Assembly: GCF_043290135.1 (NCBI RefSeq)
Contig: NC_134701.1
Span: forward strand, 11,418,501 to 11,482,500
DNA length: 64,000 bases
From: Rhipicephalus microplus
Taxonomy: Eukaryota; Arthropoda; Arachnida; Ixodida; Ixodidae
Direction: 5' to 3'
This document shows, piece after piece, positions 1 to 12,200 of this stretch (position 1 is the first letter of the stretch; each line of letters begins with the position of its first letter). The position numbers were made by a program, and so were the translations under genes. The notes beneath the pieces were generated by a model. It saw only the letters and a program-made list of their open reading frames with translations, did not search any database and had not been told where the DNA came from.

Positions 1-228
1 GCCTGCTTTTCCTTAACTCCTTTGAGCTCAGTCAATATTGTCGCCTGTCCCGCTTTCACCCTACGCACGCTTTCCAGGATGTCCGCTAGAATCTTATCAT
101 TGGGTCCCGGGTTTAGCTCAACGTCCCCCGAACAGAGTAGCAGCAGGTTAATGACACTGTCACAAATTCGCGACGGCACAGACAGGTATCGCTTCACTGT
201 TTCACATAAATCACACTGTATCACATAA
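1..228 (-). pseudogene. LINE ORF1 N-terminal fragment with 2A-like motif
   Basis: Read on the minus strand, about 70 residues are open to the window edge. They contain a hydrophobic leucine run, then CSGDVELNPGP, then a basic/helical stretch (ILESVRRVKAGQATILTEL). DVELNPGP matches the DxExNPGP consensus of 2A ribosome-skipping peptides and is encoded at 102-125. 2A-like sequences near the ORF1 N-terminus are known from CR1-type LINEs of several invertebrates, where the released N-terminus can act as a signal peptide. The fragment stops where duplicated block D1 begins (about 225-230). The ORF may continue to the left of the window. The motif is certain; the LINE assignment is inferred, and a CR1/L2-like family is most likely. 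Confidence 0.6.
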
Positions 229-573
229 ATTACACGCTTGACACATGTAGCATTTCATTTTTATCAGCAGAATCTTTGAGCTTCATTTCCAGCTTGGCCG
301 ACGGCCACTCCGAACTCGGAACACATGCGTCAATCTATGTGGAAGCAAAGCATAGCCATATAAATTATTGTTACGTGAATTATGAGTCAATAGACTGTCT
401 TTAATACTGTTCCTGTATACTATAGCAAGAAGAGAGGAAGGAAACTGAGGAAGAGGAGGAAATTAGAAAGGAGTTGGGGTAGGCCACCAGCACTGTTGCT
501 TCCACATTCTTCTTGTGTGCGCCAGTAAAATCTCCTTTTTTTTCTTTAGCTCAGCAATAACATTCGTTCATAT
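225..573. repeat. Duplicated block D1, copy A, segment 1
   Basis: This stretch matches 22785-23124 closely by eye (the run starting ttacacgcttgacac, the asparagine-poor filler, and the tagctcagcaataacattcg end). The copies differ by scattered substitutions and small indels. It has no ORF. It ends exactly where gypsy element G1 begins; the uninterrupted counterpart at 22785-24610 continues straight through. Confidence 0.9.
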
Positions 574-857
574 TGACGCAAGGCAAACGCAGTATTCAAA
601 CTACGCGCGCTACTTTGTGCGCCCCCTAAGAGATCAGCGGCTTGATGATGAAACAAGAAAAAAGCCGTGACGGCACGCGCCTCCTCAGCACGGGATTTTG
701 ATGAAAAAGAAGTGGTGCACCGCTCGAGGGTTTCTCGGAGATTAACCCCCTTTTGCTGACCGCCTGTTAGAGACGCCGCTACATTTCCGTTTATTTTTCG
801 GGCACAAGGTCGCCCCAATAAACAGTTATTCGTACACCATTTGGATTGTACGTAACA
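574..857 (+). repeat. G1 5' LTR (284 bp)
   Basis: This LTR begins TGACGCAAGG and ends CGTAACA, and pairs with 6001-6798. An AATAAA signal lies near 820. Four bases after the LTR, TGGTGGAGGAGCCGGG (862-877) sits where a tRNA primer-binding site should be. The same TGGTGGAG start occurs after the G2 5' LTR. I could not name the tRNA. Confidence 0.9.
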
Positions 858-879
858 ATTCTGGTGGAGGAGCCGGGTA

Positions 880-2160
880 ATGATCCCAAACACAGTTGGA
901 CTTCGAGGAAGCAGCCCGGAACCACGAGCAGTCGAACCAACTGAGCTCACGCCAGTTCATCAGCGCTCCAGCCGTCGTCTACGTGGTGAGCCGCCGGATT
1001 TTCTCCTGCCACCAGAGCCCAGAGTGTCTCCAGCTGTCTCCGCTGAGAGTGCCGAAATGTCGTCCCCAAGCGCTGCCGCACACGTCGTTTCGTCTCCAGT
1101 CGCTGCCACGCACGTCGTTGTCGATGAGCCACGGACGCCCGACCCTTTTCATGGCGATCCTCATGAAGACGCCGAAGATTGGCCGGAGGGTTTTGAGCGC
1201 GTCGCCAACTGCAACGGGTGGCCCGAAGAACGAAAGCTCCGCCGAGTTTATTTCGCATTGCAGGACAGCGCACGAACGTGGTTCTAAAACCATGAAGGCA
1301 CCATTCGATCGTGGGATGATTTCCGACGGGAGCTACTGGCCACATACCCGAGTACAGACCACAAGGAAAGAGCTGAAGCTGCCTTGCAAGCAAGAAACCA
1401 GTGCATCAATGAAAGCGTCGCAATGTATGTGGAAGACATGTGCCGGTTATTCCACCGGTCTGATCAAAATATGAGCGAGGACAAGAAACTTCAGCACCTG
1501 ATGCGTGGGGTGAAGCAGGAGATTTTTGCTGGTTTTCTCCGATGTCCCCCGCGAAACGTGACTGAATTTCGCACAGAGGCGCGACAGCGGTTGAAAAGAC
1601 TCTGGAACAGTGAGCGAGGTACTACAATCGAGATGTTAACGTCGCATCCGTAGACGCGGTATCAGCAGTCTTCGAGAATGGCATCGACGTATTACGAGAA
1701 CTCATTCGGTCGGTGGTTCGAGAAGAGCTCCAGAAGCTAAATGGCAACCCCTCAACGGTCTCGTCATTAGCGGAAGTTGTTCGGGAGGAGGTGAGACAGG
1801 CAGTCCGTGAGCAGCAGCCACAAGCCCAGCCTGTTCAAGCGTCGGTTTCAATGCAACCTGCAGTCTCGTACGCCGAGGTACTGAGAAGCGCCCCTGTACC
1901 TCATTTCGTCGCCCCTGGGCCTCCTTTCGCCGCCCCTGGACCTTATTTCGCCATCCCTGGACCTTATTTCAGCGCAGAAAGCACGCATCTGCCGAAACCT
2001 CAATTTACGCCGTCCCCAAAAGAGACAAGGATCCGAAAAGCTGATATATGATGCACTCCTGATCGAATTCCGCTTTGTTATCACTGCGGCGAAGCTGGCC
2101 ATCTTTACCGGATGTGTGAATATCGCCGAGCTAGACTTCGGGGTTTTCCCGTAAACGCTG
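880..2160 (+). pseudogene. gag: G1 gag (broken)
   Basis: This is the structural nucleocapsid protein of the G1 gypsy element. From ATG 880 the reading gives an acidic N-terminus and the conserved gag core with FHGDPHEDAEDW, then RTWF. A TAA at 1285-1287 replaces a Tyr-like position in the RTWFxNHE motif. The frame resumes (MYVEDMCRLFHRSDQ), shifts near 1650, and is stopped again by TGA at 2049-2051. A single CCHC zinc knuckle (CYHCGEAGHLYRMC) follows at about 2076-2117. A proline-rich tandem motif (PGPPFAAPGPYFAIPGPYF) lies just before the knuckle. At least two stops and one frameshift are visible, so it is not translatable as one protein. Confidence 0.85.
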
Positions 2161-2354
2161 CCTACATGTCCACGGAATGGGGAGCGACCTTTTGAAATCG
2201 AGGAGTACTTGTCAACCCGTCAAGGTGCTCACTCCTCGCAGCAGCATCAGTCTCGGTCGACAGCGCCACTGAGGTATCGGTCACCAAGTCCGCGCCCATC
2301 TTCAAACTCTCCGAGGCGACTTCCCCAAAGCCCGCTTCGGGAAAACTAGGATCG

Positions 2355-5300
2355 GTGACCTGTGGAGGTAAGGCCGCTGCCGACGCAAGAAAACAACCTC
2401 CAGTGCCGATTTCAAAATGTGATGATGGACACGAGACTACGTGCGGAAACGGTAACATCGCTTCTGATCTGTCGGTAATTATAGACGGCTACGAAAAGAA
2501 TGCTTTAGTAGACACAGGCGCAGACTATTCCGTCATGAGCAGGGTACTTGCCAGAACGCTGAAAAAAGTGCTGACCCCTTGGATAGGACCACAAGTGCAA
2601 ACCGCCGGGAGACACCATATCGATCCGGCAGGCATGTGTACCTCTAGAGTCGGGATACGCGGCTTCACCTAGGTTGCCAGCTTCATTGTCCTGTCGGAGT
2701 GTTCAAGAGATGTAATTATCGGAATGGACTTTTTTCAGGCCAATGGCGCAGTGATAACCTTGCAGGAAACGTGCGTCTCGTTCTCGACGAAACACGCCAT
2801 CGCGACATTCGAGAATGAAAAACGATTCAATGCGCTCCAGATTGCAGGTGATGATGTAACAGTACCTGCAAGCTCCACCATCGTTGTCACCGTAAAAAGC
2901 AATGTGTACAACGACTATGAAGGAATGGCAGAAAGCAATACTGGGTTATTACTCGAGAAAGGGATCTGTGCAGCAAGAGGTATTGTACGACTGCGTGATG
3001 GGTGTTCGAGTGTCTTCCTGACAAATTTCCGAAATGAGGTGCAGCGCCTTGCGAAGGTAACTATTGCTGGTCACTTGCACGATTACGTTCCGATTATGGA
3101 TTTGAATTCTTCCGAGACTGCACCACTGCACCCTGACTGTATAGATTCCATACTCACATCTATCCACATCGAAGCAGCCCTATCACCGAACCAGAAACAA
3201 CAAATCGAGAGCCTTATACGGGAGTACGCCTCATGTTTTTCCACGTCATCGAAAGTGCAAAGAACATCTATCATCAAACACCGCATCATAATCGATCAAT
3301 CTGTTAGACCTATTTACCAGCACCCGTATCGAGTGTCACCGAAAAAGAGAGAAGTCATCAGAGGCCAAGTTGAATAAATGCTCAGGGACGATGTAATTCA
3401 ACCGTCGGCCAGCACATGGGCCTCACCTGTAGTACTGGCAAAGAAAAAGGACCAGACCTTGCGCTTCTGCGTTGACTACCGAAAATTGAACGTCGTCACA
3501 AAGCGGCATGTCTATCCCCTTCCAAGGATCGATGACACCCTCGACACACTAGGAGACGTGAAATTCTTCTCTTTTCTAGACCTCAAGAGCAGATACTGGC
3601 AGATAGAGGTGGACGAACGAGATCGCGAGAAAACTGCTTTCGTGACCCCAGATGGGTTATACGAGTTCAAGGTACTCCCATTTGGCCTGTGTTCCACACC
3701 CGCCACAATTCAGCGGATGATGGATACTGTGCTGTCCGGGTTAAAATGGCAGTCCTGCCTTGTTTATCTCGATGACGTCGTGATCTTTTCGGCCACCTTC
3801 GATCAGCATGTGGAACGACTACGGACTGTGCTCGAAGCGATTAGTTCAGCAGGGCTGACAATAAAACCCCAAAAGTGCCATTTTGGTTTTCATGAACTGC
3901 TTTTCTCGGTCATGTGGTTAGCTCTGAAGGCATTCGACCTGACTCCGAAAAGACAGCAGCTGTAGAAAAGTTTCCTAGACCGACAGATAAAAGGGCTGTG
4001 AGACGATTCTTAGGACTTTGTGCCTATTACAGAAGATTCATCAAAGATTTTTCGAAGATTGCGGAGCCACTAACCCGACTGACGAAAGAAGACACGCCTT
4101 TCACCTGGACAAGCGAGCAAGAAGAGGCGTTCAATGAGCTACGACAGCGACTCCTACACCACCCCGTCCTGGCACATTTTCACGAAGAAGCCGAAACAGA
4201 GATTCACATGGACGCAAGCAATATGGGACTAGGCGCCGTCCTTGTGCAGCGGCAAAACAGAGAGGAAAGAGTGGTCGCATATGCTAGTCGCTCGCTTTCG
4301 AGAGCTGAAGTAAATTATTTGGCGACGAAAAAAGAATGTCTGGCGGTAATACGGGCCATACAGGCATTCCGACCGCATTTATACGGTAGACCATTTCGAG
4401 CAGTGAGCGACCATCACTCGCTGTGCTGGCTCGCAGGCCTAAAGGACCCTTCTGGGCGACTTGCTAGATGGAGCCTCAGGTTGCAAGAATGCGACATAAC
4501 AGTCGTATACAAGTCGGGTCGCAAGCACAGCGATGCTGATTGCCTGTCACGTGCACCAATGGAATCTGCACCTGTGGAAGATGAAGACGACTTTCCGTTT
4601 CTTGGGGCCGTCAGCACCGCAGACATGACTGAATATCAGCGATCTGACGCGGAGTTGCTTAAACTGATCAAGCATCTGGAAGGGCAACCCGTGCGTGTTC
4701 CTCGAGTTTTCGTCCGGGGATTGTCCTCGTACCTGATGAGAAACAACGTTTTATACATGAGAAACTTCGAGCACAGCACGGAGAAATTCATACTCGTCAT
4801 TCCTTCAGCCTTGCGACCCGAAATCCTGGAAGCCTGCCACGATGACCCACTTCGAAGTGAGTAGAACATTGGTTCGCATCCACACCAAGTACTACTGACC
4901 AAAGTTACTGGATGCTGTACAGCATTATGTAAGGACATGTAGAGATTGCCAGAGACGCAAAACGCCTCCATTTAAACCTGCAGGATTTCTCAAATCAATC
5001 GAACCACCTGAATCTCCGTTTGAACAAGCAGAAGATCTACTTGGTCCATTTCCTACGTCATCAATGGGCAACCGATGGATAGTAGTGGCGACAGACTACT
5101 TAACCCGGTATGCTGAGACAGCCTCTCTCACCAGGGGCATGGCTATAGAAGTAGCTGAATTTTTTGTCACTAACATTTTACTACGGCATGGTGCCCCAAA
5201 GGTGGTTATCACGGATCGAGGAACTGCATTCACAGCCAATCTGACGCAGTCCATTATGAAACTTACCCACACATGTCATAGGAAAACAACGGCTTACTAC

Positions 5301-5876
5301 CCCCAAACGAATGGGCTAACCGAGCGACTCAACAGAACTCTAACCGATATGTTGTCCATTTACGTTGACTTGGAGCACCGTACGTGGGACAAGATACTGC
5401 CGTAAGCCACTTTCGCTTACAATACTGCTGTGCAGGAGACTACTAAAGTGACGCCATTCCAGCTAGTCTATGGTAGAGTCGTTACTACACCATTAGATGC
5501 AATGCTGCCCGTAGGTGACAATACAGAGCACAAGCCTGACATCAGCGAATTCAGTCAGCGAGCCGAAGAAGCACGGCAGTTGGCGTGACATCACATAAAA
5601 CAACAACAACGCGTGGATGCAAACCGTTACAACCTTCGTCGGAGAGTAGTCGACTACGCACCAGGCGACATAGTTTGGATTTGGACTCCCGTGCGGACGC
5701 CTGGCCTTTCCGAAAAGCTCATGCGCCGCTATTTCGGCCCTTACCGAGTCCTTCGTCGCGTCAGCTCCTTGAACTACGAGGTATCACCGGAAGGACAAGT
5801 GAGCTCATCAAAATGCCGAAGGAGCACAGAAATCGTGCATGTAGTCAGAATGAAGCCATACTATGACAGGCAATGA
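2355..5876 (+). pseudogene. pol: G1 pol: protease, RT, RNase H, integrase (broken)
   Basis: The protease motif VDTGADYS lies near 2510. RT covers about 3290-3960, with FLDLKSRYWQ, FGLCSTPAT and an intact YLDD box near 3764. The RNase H domain covers about 4190-4550 (HMDASNMGLGAVL, DHHSLCWL). The integrase zinc region is scrambled around 4840-4960. The catalytic D, D, E positions are still readable (EDLLGPFP, ITDRGTAF, NGLTERLNR). A GPY/F-type C-terminus (FGPYRVLRR) ends at TGA 5874-5876. Disruptions seen: TAG at 2670-2672, TAA at 3375-3377, a frameshift near 3912, TAG at 4862-4864, a frameshift before 5064, TAA at 5403-5405 and TGA at 5586-5588. No enzyme could be made. Confidence 0.9.
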
Positions 5877-5984
5877 ACATCAAACTATACACACCCGATT
5901 ATGAGGAATACCTATTTCTCCAATGGAAACCACGCATTGAGACCATCTCAGCAACAATGCTTTTACGCATCGGGACAATGCGTT

Positions 5985-6000
5985 TTTGGAGGAGGGATAA
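5985..6000 (+). other. G1 polypurine tract
   Basis: A purine-rich run (GGAGGAGGGATAA) lies directly before the 3' LTR. This is the expected plus-strand priming site of an LTR element. Confidence 0.7.
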
Positions 6001-6798
6001 TGACGCAAGGCAAACGCAGTATTCAAACTACGCGCGCTAGTTCGTGCGCCCCCCAAGAGATCAGCGGCTTGATGATGAAACAAGAAAAGGCCGTCACGGG
6101 GCGCGCCTCCTCCGCACGGGATTTTGATGAAAAAGAAGTGGTGCACCGCTCGAGGGTTTCTCGTAGATTGACCCCCATTACCAGGCTGCGTTGTCGAGTC
6201 CCCTCATTGAACTTTTACCTTCAGAGGTCGGGTCTGGCACAGTCGCCTTTGTGCCTTTATTGTAATGAGAGAGAATCTTTGGAGCACTTCTTTTTGTCAT
6301 GACGAAAATTCAAAACTCAAAGGGAAAGTCTATTAGAAGAACCCCTACGAAAGTTGGGCTTAAACTTGACACTTTGGTGCAGTCGCATTTGGATTCAGCC
6401 ACAGGAGCGTTTTTACCGCTGTTACAAATTTCTTACGGGAATCTAAAAGAATGGACTGCTAAAATTAAGTAACTTCAGTTGTTTTATGTATAACTGTTTG
6501 TATGTTTATATGTTTTTTTTTCAAGGTTTTTTTGGAAACTTCACACCTTTTTATTATTACCTATATTACCGGACTAATATAACCCTCTCTTTCAAGAAGT
6601 GAATTAATTTGAAAAGCAAAGCACCGTCCCATTCATGGCCTATCCCCCTAGGTGGGTTGCGCCAAGGTGTTGAGGAACCAACCAACCAACCCTTTCCTGA
6701 TCGCCTGTTAGAGACGCCGCTACATTTTCCTTTATTTTTCGGGCACAAGTTCGCCTCAATAAACAGTTATTCGCACACAATTTGGATTGTACGTAACA
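6001..6798 (+). repeat. G1 3' LTR interrupted by a LINE tail
   Basis: It starts TGACGCAAGG and ends CGTAACA like the 5' LTR, but is 798 bp. Removing the 514-bp insertion at 6177-6690 leaves 284 bp, the length of the 5' LTR. It carries the same AATAAA. Confidence 0.9.
6177..6690 (+). mobile_element. 5'-truncated LINE 3' end inserted in the LTR
   Basis: The insertion starts inside an ORF2 C-terminus. It encodes a conserved RLRCRVPSLNFYL segment and a CxxC...H zinc-like motif (CLYCNERESLEHFF), then a stop at 6300. A long 3' UTR ends in (AACC)n at about 6675-6690. 5' truncation with a short tandem-repeat tail is typical of target-primed LINE insertion. No clear target duplication is visible beyond a few Cs. 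Confidence 0.75.
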
Positions 6799-6980
6799 AC
6801 ATAATAATGCTATATAATTCGCAATTTTTTTGCACAGTGCTAAAGCCCTCGAAGTGGTCTAGTTTGTAAATGCTACAGAGGGAAGCGACAATGAAATCAT
6901 CATGGAACTAGAATATCATTTTGTTGGTAAGCCTGTCTTTTCTTCTTTTTCAAACTGTTCACCGTATAGATAGGTCTGTT
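6799..6980. repeat. Duplicated block D1, copy A, segment 2
   Basis: This matches 23125-23296 of copy B (taattcgcattttttcgcacagtgctaaag and the run up to gataggtctgttt). It is the short stretch between the G1 and LINE insertions and has no gene. Confidence 0.9.
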
Positions 6981-6993
6981 TCATGGAATCAGT
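6981..6993. repeat. 13-bp target-site duplication, left copy
   Basis: tcatggaatcagt is repeated at 13211-13223 on the other side of the LINE. It occurs once at the empty site, 23297-23309. Confidence 0.93.
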
Positions 6994-7232
6994 GGAGATT
7001 GCTAGGTGGCGTCGAGGTGCGCGGACGTGTAAACGTTGGCTCCCGCTTTTATAAATGTTTTTGGTCGTTTCTTCGCTCCAAGATCACTTGGCTGTGTGCT
7101 TATACGAACAAGCAAGCTCTGCGGTTTCAGTGAAGACGTCATTTTGGCGGTGATTGAACTCTTAGACATATTTTTGGACTTTAATGTTGCGACGCGGCGA
7201 GCGTCCCCGCTAACCCTAACCACACCATAAGG

Positions 7233-9229
7233 TTGGCGAGGATTACGGCCGTTACACGTAGCCAAGGGCTCGGCCAGACGCGGCAGCTACAGGATCAACC
7301 TCCGTACATCGCAGCCGACAACCAGGCACTGAAAATGCCTTCCACCATAACCGTGGAGGGAATGGAAGTAAGCGCGGAGATCTTCGACGGACCAGGATGG
7401 GCTACCGCCATCGGACGCCGAAGACAGACGACTCCGCCGAGCGAGGAGCTGGCCGCTGGGACGGTCGAGCACAGCAACCAGCCGAAGCACCCCAGGGGCT
7501 TTAAAAAAAGTCAGTCGGCACTACACCGTGTGGTATCTGCTTCCAGGCTACCCCACCTACCCAAGTACCAGATCAGGGTAATTATGAGACCCAGAGGAGG
7601 ATTGGACGTAGCCCGAGTCAACCTCGTGTTCTGCTGGCGAGAGCCGTCATCATGGCCGCCCAGATCACCGACGAACAAGCACGGGAGGACACGATCTGCC
7701 CCAACGATATGCAAAACATCATTGTTATTTCTACGCCGTACCAAAATAATGCTACATCATACGTGAACGTGCAGAAACTGCACACAAACCAAGGCTCGTT
7801 CGAAGTTGCCGCATACGTGGCCGCGCCCGATAATACATGCAAGGGCGTCATCCAGAACGTTGACCTCTCCCTTGACGACGCAACGCTCAAACGCTTGATT
7901 GTGCACGACCAAAATCCCAGTGCCATCGAGGCAAGACGCATCAAAAAGACCAAAGTAGTCGCAATCCTCTTTGACGGGTTGCGCGTTCCGAGCACAGTGA
8001 TATGCGGAACCACCATGGTTCCCCGCTCGCTATACAAGCGACAAGTCGATGTTTGCAGAACGTGCGGAGGAGTCAGCCATCGCGCCGATGTTTGCCGGCA
8101 CACAAACACAACGAGCAAGAAATGTCACAACTGCAGTGAAACGCTACAAGGAGACGGCGTGCATCACTGCGAGCCGAAATGCAAGCTTTGCGATGGAAAT
8201 CACCCCACCGGAGATCGCGAATGCAAAAGACGCTTCCACATTCCATACATAATGAGAAGGAGAAGAAGACGCAGAAAGCAAGAGTGGCAAGCACAACAAC
8301 GTCAAGATGCACCAACATCTGTCATGTTTAAGGAACCCTGCCACAACTAGGTGCCGGGACGAGAGAACGCCTCGAGCGTCCATCACCGTTCCCCATCCAG
8401 GGGGAGATCCCGATCCAGAGGGCGTTCCCGATCCAGAAGGTGTTTCCGATCCAGAGGCCGTTCTCGTTCTGGAGGGCACCCCTAGACCCTCTCGGGATCC
8501 GACAACCACCTGTCATCTCGGGAGTGCTCCAGATCCCGGTCGAGAACGAGACCAACAGCCACGCAGCAGCAGCAGCCGAATAATGGCTCCTGGGCCAGCA
8601 GGGTTGCAGGTGAATCACGAAGCACAAGTAGCCAGCCCAAAGGTAAGGCACAGCCAGAGCATGCTCCCGATTCTCGTATTGTAGCGCTTGAACAAGAAAA
8701 CAGGGCCCTCAAGAAGGAGCTTGAAGAGCTCCGGGCCTCAATAGAGAGCTGCCACGGAATTAATCTGTCGAGCTCACCGGCACCACCGACAACACGCTCA
8801 CAACAAACGATCCCCAACACACGCAAACGCAAAGCCGTAGACAGTGACAGCGACACGACGGAGGAGATTGAGATGGTCTCGATAGAAAAAGAAGCCCCAC
8901 TGACAAATGTCGAGTCCGTGACAACTTAGCTCAACGACAAAATTGATACGTTGGTGAACACGCTTGCCAAGTTTATGGAAACCTTTAAGACTTGCACTGA
9001 CAGAGCTGACCAGAGGCTCGTGAGCCTGGAGAAGATGGCAGCCAACCCACCGGGGGCAGGTGCTCCTCAGAAGCTAAGCGCGGACAAACAAGCGGTTACG
9101 GCAAGCGTGCCGATCATAACTTCTAGAGCTCAAGTCCGACCAGTCAAAGCACGCAATCTCGCGGAAATAACGAGCCGCGACGCACACAAGCTACCAAGCC
9201 AAAATGGCTGCGGACCAAAACGAGAATAA
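7233..9229 (+). pseudogene. LINE ORF1 (gag-like, zinc knuckles, RS domain, coiled coils)
   Basis: The RNA-binding chaperone ORF of the LINE, read through two frames. The N-terminal part runs from ATG 7233. After a frameshift near 7620-7660, the second frame carries the gag-like fold and three CCHC-type knuckles, beginning CRTCGGVSHRADVC (about 8056) and ending CKLCDGNHPTGDREC (about 8190). A third frame then encodes an arginine-serine repeat (RSRSRGRSRSRR, about 8394-8480), a coiled coil (RIVALEQENRALKKELEEL) and a second helical segment (LNDKIDTLVNTLAKFME). Stops at about 8489 (TAG) and 8926 (TAG) and a stop ending the zinc frame at 8348 break it. The end overlaps the ORF2 start at 9204, as in related LINEs with coupled translation. 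Confidence 0.8.
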
Positions 9230-12200
9230 GATCTGGCAGTGGAACTGTAACTCACTTCAGAAACGCAAAGCAGCACTAACACAACTATTGCTAGCCTGTA
9301 AAAAAAGCCACATATAATATTGCTACAGGAATGTGGAGAAAGAAAAACTGCTAAAAGCATTAGCATACAGGGGTACAGGGTAGCCAGGCCGACCCCGCAC
9401 CCCTATCAGAACAAGACGCGAGGAGTGGCTACCTTCATCCGGAAGGACATAATGTTCGCCAAAAGGGACGCCCCGGTATACAAAAAAGGCCTGGAAACGG
9501 TCCTGGTGGAAATCGTACCACACAGGGCTGTTAAAAGAAGCATCTTTGTGCTCAATGTTTACAGTCTTCCATCAGATAAGAAAAGAGATTTCAAAAGACT
9601 GCTTACCTCGGTCGTAAAAATAGCGAGTGACAATTCGCTCATAGTAGGGGGTGATTTTAACGCCAGGAGTACCGAATGGGGATACTTAAAAAGCGAAGGC
9701 GAAGGCACCAAGTTAGCAGAAAGCGCGAATGCGCTGGACCTGCAGCTAATAAACAACCTTGCCCTCCCTTCAAGAAGAGGTAATTCGGTACAGCGGGACA
9801 CAATGCCGGACTTAACTTTCACCAAGAACGTCAGAGCTACCTGGGATAACCTCGCCAAAGACCTAGGTAGCGACCACTGCATCCTGGAAATTACCGTTGA
9901 AAACGAGGCGAAAGCGCCAAGAAAATTCAAAATCACAAACTGAGACCAGTTCCGTGAAATACGGAAGCAGAAGGGCAATACAGAACTATCATATGAAGCC
10001 CTCTTAAATGAATTAAAAATGGCAGCGAATGAGGCCACCAAAGAAGTCGAGACTGATGAATCCATCCAGGCAATGGACTCTCACCTGGCCAGTTTGCTGC
10101 AGAAAAAACATGACCTAAAAGAAGCGTGGCGTAAAAACAAGCTCAACAGACACTTACGCACAAAAATCGCGGACCTTGGCCGCGAAATCGAATCTCACAC
10201 CAAAAAACTCTCCACCCAGCAGTGGTACAACACATGTGACGAAGCAGATGGCAAAATGAGGAAGGGAAGCAAATGGGGGCTGCTCAAACACCTTATGGCG
10301 GACAGCGACAAACCCACCAGAGGCGGCACCCAGCTGCAAATTGAACGATTGGTGCACAAGCACGCCCAGGACAGTGGTGGATCGCAAGCTCTCCTCAAAA
10401 CGCTAGGCCAAAAATATGTCCCACTGGAAAGCAAATCAGTAGCCTGGGAAAACAAAAATCCCTCATATGGAGGTCGACCGCAAGAAAAGCTGGACGAACC
10501 ATTCAGCGAAGCTGAAATACGGTACGCTCTACAACAACTCAATGGCAGATCGGCGCCAGGGCCAGGTGGAATCGACAATAAACTTCTACGGAATCTAGGC
10601 GATAAAGCAATTGTAATCATTACTAAGAAGATAAATGAGGCATGGGAAACGGGTACCGTGCCCAAAAAATGGCGTAGTGACAAGGTTTCGCTCATCCCGA
10701 AACCTGGAAAACCGCTGAGCATCGATAACTTGATGCCCATATCACTCACATCTTGCGTTGGAAAAGTAGCTGAGCATGCAATACTCAACCGTATCATGGA
10801 CCACATTGAGAGCAATGGGCTCTTTCGACACAACATTATTGGCTTCCGCAGGGCACTGTCCACACAGGACGCCATGTTGATGTTAAGAGAACACATATGT
10901 TACGGCCTCCTTCACACGCCCAAAGCCATATTAGCCCTGGCCTCGCCAAGGCCTTTGACACCGTAAAACATGAACACATACTGGGCGAAATATCGCACAT
11001 GAACCTAGGCGAGAAATTCTACAACTACATTAAAGGTTTTCTGGCGAACCGCGAACCACCACCATACGCATAGGAGAGCAATGTGGCGAACCCGAACGAC
11101 TCGGAAATATCAGCACCCCACAAGGGTCAGTGCTTTCGCCATTGATCTTTAATGTGGAGATGCGCAGGTTGTCGGAGAAGATCGCTCAAATCCCATCCAT
11201 GCACCATGCCATATACGCGGGTGATATTACCATATGGGTCCCATGTGGCCACTCGCCCCGCCGCGGTGGTCTAGTGACTAAGGTACTCGACTGCTGACTC
11301 GCAGGTCGCGGGATCAAAACCCGGCTGCGGCGGCTGCATTTCCGATGGAGGCGGAAATGTCGAGGCCCGTGTGCTCAGATTTGGGTGCACGTTAAAGAAG
11401 ACCAGGTGGTCGAAATTTCCGGAGCCCTCCACTACGGCGTCACTCATAATCATATGGTGGTTTTGGGACGTTAAACCCCACAAATCAATCATCAACCATG
11501 TGGCCACTCATATGGTGCCTTAGAAGGAATCCTTCAACACGCACTGACTACAACTGAAGAATTTCTTAAGCCAACTGGACTCGCACTGTCCCCCACTAAA
11601 TCTACTAAAACGCTCTTTCACCCTCGACGAAATTCGGGCGAAGAGGAGCAGCAAGTAGTGCTCGAAGCTGAGAACAACCAAACGATACCGCAAGTATATA
11701 CGGTCAAAGTACTAGGACTAACGTTAAGTGCCAAGGAGGGCCACAACAAAGGAGCACTCAAGCAACTTGAAAAAAGCACGAACAATTTTTCAAGAGGCAT
11801 TGCTAGAATCGCCAACAAGAGAGCAGACCTCCTAGAAGACAACATCATGAAGGCATATCACGCCTTTCTCGTAAGTCACGTAGCATACGCGTTCCCGTTT
11901 CTGAAACTTACGAAGACTGAAATCAAAAAAGTCGACTCCATGCTCCGCAAGGGACTGAAAACGGCACTCGGCTTGCCCAATAGCACGAGTAACGAGAAAC
12001 TCGAGCAAATTGGTCTGCACAACACAGCCGAAGAAATTTTTGAGGCTCAGAGAGTGGCACAGGTCACACGCCTGTCGTTGACGCAGGCAGGTCATCTCAT
12101 CCTACGAGATGCAGGCATTTGCACAATTTTTCAACCAGAGAAAAGAACACAACTTAGTAATGACGTGAGGAAACACATTAGGGTTGAGCCAATCCCCCGC

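Larger units (their letters stand above)
574..6798 (+). mobile_element. Ty3/gypsy LTR retrotransposon G1 (degenerate)
   Basis: The element starts TGACGC and ends TAACA, and both LTRs are recognisable. Internal order is gag, protease, reverse transcriptase, RNase H, integrase, typical of Ty3/gypsy (Metaviridae-type) elements. There is no env-like ORF. The 4-bp flanks are ATAT (570-573) and ACAT (6799-6802), and the empty site in D1 copy B at about 23120-23140 reads straight through, so the boundaries are well supported. Several in-frame stops and frameshifts and roughly twenty LTR differences by eye mark it as an old, non-autonomous copy. Confidence 0.93.

Noticed and set aside
1285..1287. Possible programmed stop readthrough in G1 gag
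   Set aside because: Many other stops and shifts in the same element show simple decay.
574..6798. An endogenous retrovirus with envelope
   Set aside because: No env-like ORF or signal-peptide/transmembrane pattern lies between integrase and the 3' LTR in G1, G2 or G3; they are plain Ty3/gypsy elements.
8307..8684. Proline/glutamate repeat ORF (PDPEGVPDPEG type)
   Set aside because: It is an out-of-frame reading of the RS-repeat part of LINE ORF1; the RS frame joins to coiled coils and fits the element.
11255..11340. A genuine tRNA gene
   Set aside because: The anticodon stem does not pair properly and the sequence continues into a conserved SINE body with target duplications; three copies share it.
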